This document shows, one piece after another, positions 1 through 11,972 of a stretch of 64,000 nucleotides of DNA (position 1 is its first letter; every line of letters begins with the position of its first letter). The notes under the pieces were generated by a model, which was not told where the DNA came from, ran no database searches, and saw only the letters and a list, made by a program, of their open reading frames with translations. The stretch is taken from contig JASXTE010000005.1 of assembly GCA_030280995.1 (NCBI GenBank), positions 22,685,001-22,749,000 of the forward strand. The letters run 5' to 3'. Position numbers and translations under genes: made by a program. The DNA is from Hemileia vastatrix (Eukaryota; Basidiomycota; Pucciniomycetes; Pucciniales; Zaghouaniaceae).

Positions 1-1
1 A

Positions 2-1452
2 CTGCAACTGGATTTAGGGAACACTGAAGCTAATGTAGCAACAAGGAGTGCGCAAGGCGAGGAAGTGGAGGAGTCAGATGATGGAGATACTTCAAAGGGA
101 AGTCAGGATAGTAGTACTCAACTCAAAGAGGGGGAGTATTTAGAAGACAACGCATCTACAGATGAGGTAGTAGAGTTGTTAAAGTTATATTTGGAAGGTA
201 ATAGTCGACCGGATTTTTGCGATAAAAAGGTTTGGAACAATATTAAAAGGCGTGCTAAAGGCTATTTTATTAAAAATGGGAAGTTATGGAAGAATCAAGC
301 ATTGTCTCCTCAGTTAGTTATTCAAACTAGGGAAGGGAAGGAGAAGATACTCAGGGAGTTACACGAGAATTTAGGACATAGAGGTCAAGATGAGACTCAT
401 TGCAGAGTTAGGGAAAGATTCTGGTGGCCCAACATGAAAAATGAAGTAAGAGATTGGGTTAAATCTTGTCCTGAATGCCAGCGCAGAAGTTACAGAAAGC
501 CAACAGAAAAAGGGAGAGCGACGGGCGAGGATACTGTTTTTGGTAGGGTCAGTTTAGATGCAGTCCATATAAAAGAAGGACACTTTAAATACCTGGTAGT
601 AGCCAGGGATGATCTATCAGGATGGGTTGAAGCAGCGCCGTTGATAAACCTCAAGGCAAGTAATGTGGCCGAGTTTTTGAAGAAAGAATGGATTTATAGG
701 TATGGGGTAATGAAGATGGTAACCATAGATGGTGGCGCTGAATTTGCGGGAGAATTCCAAGAAGTAGTAAAAGGTATTGGTTCAAAGTTACGAGTTGCAA
801 CACCATATTATCCTGAAGCAGAGGGAATGGTAGAATGAGGGCATCAAGTTATAAAAGATGCACTAGTTAAGTTATGTGGAAATAATGGGGCGAATTGGAA
901 GAACTACTTGCCATTAGTTTTGTTTGCGGACAGGATTTCAGTTAAAAGGACAACAGGGTTTTTGCTGTTTGAGCTTATGTTTGGTCAAAGGGCGGTATTA
1001 CCTATTGATCTGAAGGCTGGATCTTTCCTAGGATGTGATTGGGATCAAGTGCGCTCAACCAAAGATTTAATTCTAGCAAGGGTAGCACAACTTGAAAGAA
1101 AAGAGGAGTTTGTGGAGAAAGCGTATGAAAGAATGATGCAGATCTGGGACAAGTCAGTTAAATATTGGGATGAGCGCTTAGCGCATAGGTTAAGAAAGCC
1201 ATTGAAACCAGGAGATTTGGTTTTGGTTTATAATAGAAGTTTATAAAGCCAATGGGGAAGATGTTTTCTGACAGATGGAATGGTCCTTATAGGATAAGAA
1301 AGCAGATAACTGGAGGGTCTTACTTACTGGAGGAATTAGATGGTACTGAGTGGAAGCAGCGTGTGGCCACAGACCAGATCAAAAGATTCTACCCACGGGG
1401 TGTTCCAGTGATACAAGATAGCCTCCGGAATGAGGAAAAACTACCAGAATAA
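2..1452 (+). pseudogene. Ty3/Gypsy pol, integrase part (gypsy-1), decayed
   Basis: The 3' end of a retrotransposon polyprotein; the frame is already open at base 2, so the gene starts upstream of the window. Visible in order: an HHCC zinc-binding domain (HENLGH, then CPEC), an integrase core with D in SLDAVHI, D in TIDGGAEF and E in EGMVE, and a C-terminal DNA-binding part (DRWNGPYRI). It would insert element cDNA into the chromosome. It is broken three times. CGA to TGA at 836-838 falls just after the catalytic Glu. A TAA lies at 1244-1246. A one-base loss near 1250 moves the tail (1252-1452) into another frame. The intact residues are inferred from the related integrase at 53218-54594. The protein ends RNEEKL, matching the RNEDKL end of that copy. 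Confidence 0.9.
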
Positions 1453-2057
1453 TACCTCCGGGAAGAGGATTAAACTAACAAGTTATGTTAAGTTTTGTTT
1501 TTCTAAGAGGACTCACAGGAGGCTTTTGACACAGTTGTGACGGATAGAGGGCACTAACTGGAAGTTAGGCGGACTATGTCAGAACAGGCAACTGGCACAA
1601 GCGCTTAGATGAGGGTGCAGAAGAAAATGAAATCTTATATTTTCATTGTTCGAGGGGACATGACAAAATAGGTAATTGGGTTAAATGAGATGTGTATCAT
1701 GTAAACACAAAAGATGCTGGGGATTTAGCTAATGGGTTAACTAACTAGGAGTGGAATAGCAATTTATAGATGAGGCGCTCTACAGTTCAATTCTTATTTT
1801 ACGTAGTATATCCCTGTATCGCAGTAAAGGCCGTAAATTTTTACAATATGAAGGTTTATTTATGATTTTTTTGGGTTTACAGTCTTTTAAAGAAAGTAGA
1901 GGGAGCAAAGTTAGGCACTCTAAAAGTATGGAAGACAGGTGTAACAAAATAGCGCCATGTCTAAAAAGATTATTTGAAGGCATAGTATGAAAAATATATG
2001 AAGACTATTTACAGGAAGGATGGACAGAGGAGACTCATAAGGAGAAGCGCTAGTGGT
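1453..2057. other. Non-coding stretch between integrase and antisense gene
   Basis: Internal 3' region of gypsy-1. No convincing reading frame on either strand. It holds the convergent 3' ends of the integrase (+) and the antisense zinc-cluster gene (-), with several AGCGCT/GCGC motifs nearby. Confidence 0.4.
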
Positions 2058-2857
2058 CTATTCAGTATCAGGATGAAAGCTAATAGGATATCCTTTCCAG
2101 TCTTCAGGCATGACAAAGTGACGGGGATCGGCAGGGAATCCAAGAATAGTCGTTGATCTGATTTCGTTCATTAGTTGACCTATCATTTCTATATGAGTAT
2201 AGCGAGCTTCAAGTTCAGCGTCAGAAAAAGCTTGTGCGTTATTGTAGGATGGGGAAATAGCGTCATATATAAGACGAAGTCTGGAAAACATTTGCATGGA
2301 ATGGACAAAGGGTAAAGGAATGGGAACCCATCCCAAGGAGATGGATTCATTGAAACCTGACAGGAAGTTAGTAAGCAAGAAGAGAATAAGTATTGTGAAG
2401 GATGCTTACTTGCTAATAAGTTTTGTGGGCGCGCTGATGGAGAAGTAACAGTAACCGCGTCAGGAGCAGCTGTAGGGGATCCTGAGCACATGGAAGCACT
2501 GGAACTCGGAGGGGGAGAAAGTGTAGCGCTAGGCTGTATGGATATTTTGCGCCTGGGAAAACTAGGAAGTGATGGAGACTCATAAGGAACATTATTATTA
2601 TTAGTGGAAATAGTGGGACTAGTGGTGGTAATTATGGGAGCGCTACTAATAGAGCTAGGTGGAAAGCAAATATAACCAGTAGGCTGAATAGTATTCTGGT
2701 TAAGGGAGGTATTGCAAGTTTTGTGGTATCTAAAGCAATTATCACAGGCAGGTCTAAAAGAGGCATAACCCCGAGGTCTAGAAAATGTACAGTTAAAGTT
2801 ACGGTGTTTGCAAAATGAGCAAGCTTGATCTCTGGGAACTGTGCGATATTGAGTCAT
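2058..2857 (-). CDS. Antisense Zn2Cys6-like protein of gypsy-1, two exons
   Basis: Spliced gene opposite in direction to pol. Exon 1 is 2857-2410; the intron is 2409-2357 (53 nt, donor GTAAGC, perfect TACTAAC branch site, acceptor TGTCAG); exon 2 is 2356-2058. The two exons join in phase to give about 248 residues with no stop. The N-terminus carries CSFC...C...CDNC...C with spacing C-x2-C-x6-C-x14-C-x2-C-x6-C, a fungal binuclear zinc cluster with a long central loop. A Ser/Pro/Thr-rich linker follows, then a C-terminal domain (VPIPLPFVHSMQMFSRL...) that matches the C-terminus of the antisense gene of gypsy-2 (51138-52151). Probably nuclear and DNA-binding; the target is unknown. Position and recurrence argue that it belongs to the retroelement. 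Confidence 0.75.
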
Positions 2858-3341
2858 GATGTTAGAATAGATGAAATTCAGGTTATTAGAAGGGCTATTT
2901 ATAGGTTAACAATAGCATTATAAAGAAGTCATCAGTTGCTCCACATCTGACTTGAGCCCTGGATGGTTTCTAAGAAGCTAGCAAGAAGCGTTTCTCATAA
3001 TGAAGAACCCAAGGAAAGATGAATTGTTACAATCAAGGGAAAGGCATGTATTGCGAAGGCTTAAAGATTGAAAGAAAGTGCATATGCAAATGATGCAGGA
3101 GAAGTAATTGCTGTAGAAACAATCTCAAGTTGTTATTTTTGGTTTCATCTTTCATAGGCACTTAGTAGGAGGGTGCGCTGCTTAGAAAAAGGATGATATT
3201 TTGGGGGCAACTCATCTCGCGGTTGTAGAGTTCTCACAGGAAAGTTTAGTGAAAATAATAATAAAAATAAATATATATATATTACATTTTTTTACAAGGC
3301 TATATACATTACAAGGAATAAATACAAAAGAAAATATTTTT
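2858..3341. other. Spacer between the two antisense genes
   Basis: AT-rich spacer. It should contain the promoter of the 2058-2857 gene and the 3' UTR of the 3342-4399 gene. No coding signal was found. Confidence 0.35.
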
Positions 3342-4399
3342 TTAGTGGTATTCTTCTTCATCAAAGATTGGGACGCAGATAGCCCAATCGTTAACAGCTT
3401 CTTGCATGTTTTGTTGCAAGGCAGCTATTAGTTGTTTTCGCTTATTATACTCAGCGCGAGTATAAACCGTAACCTCATCGAGGAATGTTTCGACGGCCCC
3501 AATCATGTTATTCATATGACGCATGGTTGCATCATAATGAGCGCAGGCAATTTTTTCTGCGAATTCCCAGTTTTGAGCCATGGCGGGCTCATTGTCATCT
3601 ACTACCAAAAAGTTATTGGTTGGCCATTCGACCGGAGTGACGGTATTGAAGACCGGCTGAATATCAGACCATTCAGGAGTGGGCGAACGAGGAGTAGGTT
3701 CGGGAGTAGGCGTTGTATCCCAGGTGGGATCTTCTTCCAAGGTAGGAAGGAATGGTGGAGTGATAGGAGGCGGAGGCGTTTCAGCGTAAGGAGTATCTGG
3801 TGCATCCTACATAGTAAAAAAAAAAAAAAAAGGGGGGAAAGAGAGAATGTTAGTATTAGAAAGGGAAGAAGTAAGAAAAAGATACTTACTGTACTTTCCT
3901 CCGAGAAAAGAGATTTAGGGACAGAAGCGACGCTACTAGGAGTAGGCTCACGGTAACCAACCTTGGTTTTTTTGGTACCAGGTGGGGTAACAGGAGCAGG
4001 CGCCGGGCGCTTGATGGTCAATTGACTCATCATATTTGTTGTAGAAGCATTTTGGTCCAGGAGCGCGACAGTGGGTGGCCCGTTGTAACTGCATTTCCTC
4101 TTGCGTTGCTTGCAGTAATCGCATGACTAGGAATAAAAGAAAAATGAAAAGGTTAGAAACAAATGGGAAAGAGAATGAAGAGAACTTACAGTGAAGAAAG
4201 TATTGCCACGGCGAGCTTTTGAAAAATGTCATGGAATTATGCCATTTTCAATGCAACGAGTGCATCTCGTCCCACCCATCAGTGTGGTTATGGGCGTTGT
4301 TGGGGAAGAAGTAGGGGGCTGAGTGCGCACGAACTGTCGAACAGCATCCACGAAGTTGGTGGTATTTTCAGGGTTAGTAGGGGTTCTTCTGGTATTCAT
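3342..4399 (-). pseudogene. Second antisense Zn2Cys6-like gene of gypsy-1, three exons
   Basis: Three exons join in phase: 4399-4190, 4126-3890 and 3806-3342. The introns are 4189-4127 (GTAAGT...CCTAG) and 3889-3807 (GTAAGT, a TACTAAC-type branch, GTAG), for about 303 codons. The first half of a zinc cluster (CTRC) is in exon 1. The second half (CDYCKQRKRKC, a textbook C-x2-C-x6-C) opens exon 2, so the intron lies inside the DNA-binding loop. A Pro/Thr-rich linker (PTPEPTPRSPTPEW) and a helical C-terminus follow. The only defect is a TGA in exon 1 (about 4231-4229), at or next to the expected third Cys. Everything else is open. It is a paralogue in design, not in close sequence, of the gene at 2058-2857. 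Confidence 0.65.
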
Positions 4400-4666
4400 T
4401 GTGAAAGATAAAAATAATAAAGATAATAAGAAAAGAGAAAAGGATAGAACGTGGAGGAAGAAAATTCTGCGAGACGCAGAATATTTATGGGCTCCTGGGG
4501 ACAGTCGCAAGTAGAGGGAGGATGTGGTACGCGCCTCGCAGGAAGCATGATTTTAGACCAATCATCGCGCGTAGTCCAGGAAGAACAAAGGGGAGCTAGC
4601 GCAGCTGGAAATGTTAAAATATAATATGTATTTGCGTGTTTCAAGGAAAAAAGGAAATGGAAGCGC
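4400..4666. other. Upstream region of antisense gene 2
   Basis: About 270 bases with no reading frame of note. Ends in a purine-rich run (gcagaaaaagattgaggg) just before the LTR-like repeat, a possible polypurine tract for a plus-strand element. Confidence 0.35.
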
Positions 4667-5859
4667 AGAAAAAGATTGAGGGTCTGTGTGCTCGGATTTT
4701 GTAGCAAAATGTGCCGCACAATGGAGAATTGTGTGTTATTGATTTAGGACCATAAAGCGCTAAACAATATGGATTTGGGCTTTCCAAAAAAAGTATGTGT
4801 TACGCATTAAGAAGAAAGTCATGGATTAAGGACAACTCAAGTGCATGGTATGCTGTACCCCGGCCAGTTGGGAAACTTACTGAGACAAGTAATAAAGAAG
4901 GCTAACTAGTAAAGTGATCTGTCAGAACTACGAACCTAGTATTAAAGCAAAGAGAGTGGGGACTCAATTGTAAAAACTACCCAAGATTTAAGGCAACTAG
5001 ACGCAGCGTTAGGATAAGTCAAACCTGGAACTAGCGCTGAAACAAAATAAGGTATAGTTAAAAGCGCATATGTGGAGAATCAGTGAAAAAAGTTAATACT
5101 AGTGTTAGTAATTATAGGGTCTGACTTAGGCGCTGTAGTTGTTGCAAGCAGTTTAAGTAGAATACTAATAAATTAGTTATTGTTTTACTAATGTGGTGCT
5201 AGAGTCAGCGCTGGAGATCCATTAGGGAACTGTGTCTTGAGTGCCGGAAGAATATAAAAGGAGGACTATTAGATAGGGACAAGAGGAGAACTGGTCTATC
5301 TATCTATTTAGTTAATAAAAGAAGAAAAATCGCATTAGTTGTCATTTTAAAAAGCAGATCATAAAGAAAATCAATGTAGAGATATACGTGTAGGTATAGT
5401 CATAGTACCCAGTATAAGATATTAGATCATTTGTGATTAATTGTTGAGAGAATATTAAAAGGTATTTTCTGAGTCTTTAGAGTTTGTGCGTCTGTGTGTG
5501 TATTTCCTGTAGTATAGTGAAAGAGCGCAACATAGAGAGAATATATAGATTCAGTGGGATTAACTATTATTAGAGATATTTTATTACTATAATAAGGCAA
5601 TTTCAAAGAGAGCGCTTCAAGAGGGAGTAGCTGTGGATAATAGCGCTTGTTAAGAATAGAAATATCCGGATAGTAGTGCTTTTTTCCTTATCTTTAACTC
5701 ATCTCAACTTATAAACATTCTAGTCAAATATTAGTGTTACACATTATTACACTGTCTTTAAAAAAAAGAGTGACAGGCGCTTCTTTTTATAAATTAAAAA
5801 GGAGAACCAACCCATCTCGCATTGTGTCTACTGCTTAGTACTTTAGAACTGTCTACAGC
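4667..5859 (+). repeat. LTR-like unit 1 (gypsy-1)
   Basis: First of two directly repeated units of about 1.2 kb. Likely LTR limits within the unit are TGTGTGCTC... and ...GTCTACA. It follows a purine-rich tract and contains a TATA box (5253-5260) about mid-unit, as a U3 promoter would. It does not resemble the LTR of gypsy-2. Confidence 0.6.
5253..5260 (+). promoter_or_regulatory. TATA box in LTR-like unit 1
   Basis: TATAAAAG followed by GAGGACT. The same motif sits at the matching place in unit 2, consistent with a retroelement U3 promoter reading rightward. Confidence 0.5.
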
Positions 5860-7041
5860 GGAAAAGGATTAAGGGTCTGTGAGCTCAGATTTTGCAGCAA
5901 GATTTGCCGCACAATAGGGGAATTGTGTGTTATTGATTTACGACCACAAGCGCTAAACAATGTGGATTTGGATTTTCCAATAATTGTGTGTTACGCATTA
6001 AAGAAGGAGTTATGGCTTAAGGACAACTCAAGTGCATAGTATACTGTACCACGGCAAGTTCTATAACTTACTGAGATAAGTAATGAAGAAGGCTAACTAG
6101 TTAAGCGAGCTGTCGGAACTATGAACTTAGTATTAAAAGCAAAGAGAGTGGGGACTCAATCGTAAAACTACCCAAGAGTTAAGGCAACTAGACGCAGTGT
6201 TAGGATAAGTCAAACCTGGAACTAGCGCTGAAAAAAAACAAGGTATAGTTGAAAGCGCATATGTGGAGCATCAGTGAAACAAGTTAATACTAGTGTTAGT
6301 AATTATAGGGTATGATTTAGGCGCAGTAGTTTCTACAAGCGGTGTACGTAGTTTACTAATAGATTAGTTGTTGTTTTACTAATGTGGCGCTAGAATCAGC
6401 GCTGGAGATCCATTGGGGAACTGTGTCTTAAGCGCTGGAAAAATATAAAAGGAGGACTGGTCGATCTATCTAAAGAAGAGGAAGAAAAATAATAAAAATA
6501 ATAAAAATTGTATTAGTTGTTGTTTTAAAAAGCTGATCATAGAAAAATCAATATATAGATATACAAGTAGCTATAGTCATAGTACCCAGTATAAGATATT
6601 AGATCTTTTGTGATTAATTGTTTGAGAGAATATTAAAAGGTATTTCTGAGTCTTTTAGAGTTCGTGCGTCTGTGTGTGTATTTCATATAGTATAGTGAAA
6701 GAGCGCAACATAGAGAGAATATATAGATTCAGTGGGATTAACTATTATTAGAGATATTTTATTACTATAATAAGGCATATTCAAAGAGAGCGCTTCAATA
6801 GGGAGTATCTGTGGATAATAGCGCTTATTAAGAATAGAAATATCCAGATAGTAATACTTATTTTTTTCCTTATCTTTAACTCATCTCAACTTCTAAACTT
6901 TCTAGTCAATTATTAGCGTTTCGCATTACTACACTGTCTTTAAAATAAGAGTGGCAGGCGCTTGTTTTAGAAATTAAAAAGAAGAACCAACCCATCTCGC
7001 ATTGTGTCTACTGCTTATTACTTTAGAGCAGTCTACACCGG
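5860..7041 (+). repeat. LTR-like unit 2 (gypsy-1), tandem copy
   Basis: Second copy of the unit, abutting the first with only an 18-base purine-rich spacer (gcggaaaaggattaaggg). It differs from unit 1 by scattered substitutions and small indels. A tandem LTR pair with no internal domain is what unequal recombination or a 2-LTR product would leave. Confidence 0.6.
6444..6452 (+). promoter_or_regulatory. TATA box in LTR-like unit 2
   Basis: TATAAAAGG followed by AGGACTGG, at the position equivalent to the TATA box of unit 1. Confidence 0.5.
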
Positions 7042-7237
7042 CCAATTTTTAGCCAATTTTTTTGATTGGATTTAATCTCACTAATCCTGGGAAAATTCAA
7101 TAACTCATTTACTTTAGATCAATTGTCATATATTTCCTCCTTTACTGATTTGTGACTCAAATTTTTTCTTTCAGAATTGACACTTCCACCAGATGTTTTT
7201 ACTTTTGGTGGAAAGGAAATGATTGGGATTCATTTTT

Positions 7238-8388
7238 TCAAATGAAAGAACTATTATTATACTTTGTGTACTTTTGATTATCCTGATTCATTAGTAGATT
7301 AGCAGTTTCAATCTCCACTCTATTCAACCTTTGTAACAAATCAAAGACAGTTAGATTTGTTTGTGAAAAAGATAATCTTGTTCTTGATTCATATTTTAAA
7401 TAATTCTCTTTATACAATTTTTCTAACTCACTGAATTTGTTTGAAATTTCACTATGTTTATTACTTAAAAAATCATATTGATGAGTTAGATCCGAGTGTT
7501 CTTTCTCTAATTCCCTGTTTCTTGTTTCCAGATGAGAAATATTCAGTTTTAAGAACAAATTTGTTTCACTAGTGAGTTTTATTGCTTATTCCTCACACTC
7601 AGTTATTCCACTCCACAATGCTGAAACAATTCTATCAACAGTTGAATTTTTATTAAAATATTCAAAATATTCCTTTTCACAATCTTCACTATTTAGTGAA
7701 GCTCTCAACTCACTGATAGGTGATGGAAACTGGGATCTAATTGTATTTTTATCATAAATATTTCCATTGTTATTGAAAAAAGATAAATTAAATGCATTTA
7801 CATCAAAGCACAATTGTCTTAAGTCCCCCTTAATTTTCTGTATGGATTTTACATCAATTAAATTTCCTGAATTGTAATAATCAATATTATGTAAAATATT
7901 AGAAGGTGAATTACTTACCAAGGGATAGTCAAAATCCCTGAATTATGATGCTTTGGTTTTTGTTTGTAGGGGTGATTGGAAGTTGTCTGGTGAGGAGCTG
8001 GATCCTTGTTGCAGTTGTGACTGGCCCATTGTTAGTGAAACCAACCCATCTTCCATTTTTCTACCAAGATCTTTTCTGGGTACTGAACTGATACTCCTGG
8101 AATATGGGGTGGCTGGTTTTTTTGTCCTTCCTGAAATTCTGCCAGTCTTTGATTCAATTGCTGGAATCTCAAACTGCAATTGTTCTGCACCTTCTCCACC
8201 TCCATGATGATGACAGACTTTGATTCCTCCAGCTTCAACACTTGTCTGGCCAAGTGAGACAGTTGATCCAAAAAAGGAGGTGATTTCTTGTTTATAGTTA
8301 CCTTTCTTAGGAAGGCGTCTTTTTCTTCTATGCCTAACTTATCTGGCTGAGGGTAAAAATATCCTTCCATAGTCATGTCCTGGTACAT
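7238..8388 (-). pseudogene. Unrecognised coiled-coil gene relic
   Basis: I do not recognise the family. The 8388-8032 part encodes 118 residues starting MYQDMTMEGYF, with a heptad-rich LARQVLKLEESK segment. The 7943-8179 part is open in another frame over the same DNA. A GTAAGT donor near 7918 and an acceptor ending TTCAG about 60 nt later suggest an intron. Then 7870-7238 is open in one frame except for a single TAA near 7586, and encodes a strongly coiled-coil stretch (LETRNRELEKEHSDL, ISNKFSELEKLYK). The exons do not join cleanly, so this is probably a decayed gene or transposon protein. Confidence 0.4.
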
Positions 8389-10229
8389 TGGTTTTAGCTT
8401 CAGACCTGGTATTAATAGCAGTTTTATCCCTTACATTGCCATGTGGAGCACTAATAATGTCTAAAATAACTCTTTTATATTCCTAAAAAAGGGAAAACAT
8501 GTATGGTAATCAGTAGACAAAAAATATAATTAATGTAAATACTAATAAAAGCACTGGAGCCTACCCTGAATTTATATTTTTATTTATTTAAGTAAAATAT
8601 AATAAGAATTCAGAAAAATCTATTAAAAATAAATATGAAGTTTTAATAGAACTTTAAAATGGTGAGTAACTATTTTACCAATATATAACCAAATACCAAT
8701 TAAATTGAGTGTTATATTGGTGACCAAATACCAAGTGAAATTGGGTTTATATTGGGTACATTTACTACTGCAAATACCCATTTTTTATTTAATAAAAATT
8801 AGTGAAATTATTTCAAGGGTTCTTTTACACAATACCTGAGCTATGATAACCCACTAATGTGCTTCAGACCCAAATATTTAGTTTATATAAGCTAACATAG
8901 TGTAAAAATCATGTTCTAAGTTTATACTAAAATTATAAGTAATAAATTTGGAAAGACCACCAATTTTCAGTATATGCTAGTACTTAAGTATGATTTAATA
9001 GTAAATATTAATGTTCCTGATACTTAATAATAAGTTCTTTTTAGATTAAATCTCAGGGAAATACTAATAAAACTCTTATACTCAATTGTTAACTCACAAT
9101 ATTGGATTGGTGCAGACTATGGTGGAAAATAGGCTAATAAAATATAGTTATTACTAACATAAAGATAATATCAGTTTTAAAGGGCTTTAAAGGATATTTT
9201 TATGTGCTAATAATTTTTTAATATTGTTTATTTGAGGTGTAGTAATTAAAGGATTTCCAATAACCCACCAAATAATCCTTTACTTATACCAAAAATCCAC
9301 TGGAGTGCACAGACCTTTAAACCAGATGATGTCACTGCTATCCCCAGATATTACGGCACTTTGAGGGCTCATCAACTCCCCATGGCTTCCACTTCAAGAA
9401 ATTTTAACACCCAGACATCCAATAAGGGCACTCCATAACAATTAATGATATCATACACCCATACCATAAATAGTGAAAACAGATAAAAGTGGATACCATA
9501 AGAAAACAAGTAAAAAAACTCATCCAAAGAGAATAAAATGAAACAAAAAGTATATAAATGAGCCAAATCAACTTTCCTAGAACCCAATAACATCCTTAAG
9601 CATACATATTAACCTATTAATCATATCCCAATCCATTAATCTGTGAAAATCCATTAATGGAAGCATATTAAGTTTTCCAAACTGGATATATGTGCAGGAA
9701 AAAGGTGTATATGCTTGTGTAGGTGTGGTGAGTCCATTGAATATTTCTATACGACCTAAAATAAGCAGAAAAATAAAGCTTAAAGGCTATTTAAAGGGTT
9801 AACCATGTGTATGGACCTATATATACGTAGTATAACTGCATATTTTACTTAATATGAGATTTATGCATACATATAAGCTTATGTATGTCTATACTTACTT
9901 AATATCATTTAAGATTAGTATATTATGACTACATTAGCACCTTAATAAGTATTATGGGGCTATGAATAAGGTTTTTTAACTAATATAAGTCATATAATAG
10001 TGTAATAAATATATATATAAGCATAATAACCACATATATAAGTATCATAAGCATAATTATAACTTATAAGCTTAATGCAATTAAAGATACCTTATTTTAA
10101 AAATTATAAAGACTCAGTCCTGGGGATACCTAGGCTGAAAGCTAGTCACCAAAATAAAATGAAATTACATAACTTAATAATTAATTAATTAAGATATGTC
10201 AAATTTACTAGTGTTAAAGTAATGAAAAT
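8389..10229. other. AT-rich stretch without genes
   Basis: No supported coding region. Around 8660-8770 there is a short direct repeat built on ACCAAATACCAA and GTTATATTGG. Parts near 10100 resemble 48220-48270 (CCTGGGGATA...AGGCTGAAA), so some of this is shared repeat DNA. Confidence 0.4.
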
Positions 10230-10600
10230 TGTTCTAGCTAAAATGGAGATAAATATAGAAACTAAGGTTAGAGCTTTACACAGGTATAAGCTAGAGGTAC
10301 CCCATAATACAATTTGTGTTTTCATGATTACTGTTTATACAACACAAGGGCCATTGGCCCATTACCTTAGTTTAGTAAAATGAAATATCAGATTTATTTC
10401 TTTAAAATTTATGAAAGAACAATAAATATTTGGTGACTCTATAAATCCCCATACTTTTTTGAAATACCTAAAGTTTTTTATAAATTTATTGCTTTAACCT
10501 TTTTTTAACTTTGTTAATTTGTTGAATTAACATTTGACTTATCAGAAAAGAGAAGCCAAAATGAGTGAAGGGTTAGACATATGAAAATGGTATGAAAAAG
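10230..10600 (-). pseudogene. Fragment of a Tet-like gene, 3' end and flank
   Basis: The flank at 10270-10450 matches the region downstream of the Tet-like genes at 19407 and 45244 (tacaacacaagg... and aatccccatactttt). Reading leftward from about 10590, the frame recovers THFG..F..IS..LIQ.INKVKK, the C-terminus of those genes. The rest of the gene is gone. It shows a further copy of the transposon family was present here before element B inserted. Confidence 0.6.
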
Positions 10601-10733
10601 AAAAAAACAAAACTTGATGAAAGGGCAGGATAATAAGTAAAGAGAAAGGTAGTTGGTGGAACTGGAAGGATAAATGCATGATGTAAGCATTATGAAATGC
10701 ATTCTGAAAAAGATAAAAGAAAAGTTGAGAAAA

Positions 10734-11440
10734 AAAGGCTCAACTTTAAAGGTCAATATCTCAGAAAAAAATGAACCAAACTCAATTCCATTTGTGAGAA
10801 ATGAATAGGCTTCAGAAAAATCTTCTGTAAAAGGAAATTAGATTTGAATTAAATTAACCCTAATTCAGACTTTTATTTTCAAAATTTCACTTAAACTGGA
10901 AAAGTGATGATGAAAATACCAACAATAGGGAGCTAAAAAGCCTTTATAATCATCATATAAAAGTTTTAGAAGCCTTACTCTCTAACTATGTAATATAAAA
11001 ACATGAGGTAAATATAATTGAAATTGGGAAAAAAAGGCTCAACTTTAAAGGTAATTATCTCAGCAACCACTGAACCAAATCCAAAACTGTTTGTGGGAAA
11101 TAAAAGATAGGCTTTAAAAAAAATTTCAGTAAAAAGGAAATACTATTTGAATTAAAATAACCTTAGATTTTACTCTTATTTTTAAAATTTTACAAAAACT
11201 TGAAAAATGATAGAGAAAATGACAATAAGAAGAGTTGAATAAGTCCACTGTTATCCAGATAAGAGTCCTTCATGTATTTAAGTGTAAATTTTTCATAGAA
11301 AGAAAGAGATATAATATAGGCATGAAAAAAGGAGATGAAACTTACCTTTATGGAAAGGTAGGAACAATAAAGTAAGAAACAGTGAAGTTGGAATTGGGGG
11401 GAAATTGAATATGGAGTAAGATTCTACTCTTAAACCTTTA
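10734..11440. repeat. Two copies of a ~290-bp repeat shared with element D
   Basis: Copies begin at about 10734 and 11030 (AAAAAAAGGCTCAACTTTAAAGGT...). The same sequence occurs twice at 45975 and 46150, and the flank at 11240-11400 (CACTGTTATCCAGATAAGAGTC) recurs at 46360. With the Tet fragment to its left, this is a relic of a D-like element. Confidence 0.6.
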
Positions 11441-11595
11441 CTGAAAAGTTACATTCAAGAACATACTATTTCTATGTAACTAGTTTTATCAAAGATTATT
11501 TCACTTTATATTTTAATTCTTAGTTCCTCATATCTTCTCTCTCATGCTCAGACCCAATCATTAAATGGATTTTTGGTGTACATAGTCTTCACATT

Positions 11596-11711
11596 AGGGG
11601 GTATCAAAGTTGACCAATCCGCAATCAGGGATCAGGAATTATTTTTACCACAATCAGACATTATTAATTGCAGATAATTCTTATCCACTAGCCCCAGGGC
11701 TATTGGATAAG
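11596..11711. repeat. Element B left TIR and subterminal palindrome
   Basis: TIR core GGGGGTATCAAAGTTGACC, then CCGCAAT. At 11680-11711 lies a 15-bp-arm palindrome (CTTATCCACTAGCCC and its near-complement), matching the perfect palindrome at 24083-24114 in element A. Such a site near the transposase-side end is a likely binding or structural element. Confidence 0.7.
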
Positions 11712-11972
11712 GAATCCACAATAATGCATTATCCTTCCTCTTATCCCCAATTTCCATTCCTAATTCCTGAACCCAAACTCATCACATTCATGATGGATTT
11801 TTAAGAAAGTCACATGACTTATAATTGCTGATGCCATCCTTAAGTCTTTCCTCACTCTATGCTACTTAATTTTGGTGGTGAACACTTAAAGTTTTTTTCT
11901 ATCTACACTCCCAACTCCACATTTGGTGGTGAATTCCCACTTCCCTCATCACATAAGCCTTCCATCAACAAC

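Noticed and set aside
4229..4231. TGA at a Cys position as a selenocysteine codon
   Set aside because: No SECIS-like structure, and fungi with this gene content are not expected to use selenocysteine; a nonsense mutation in a decaying element is simpler.
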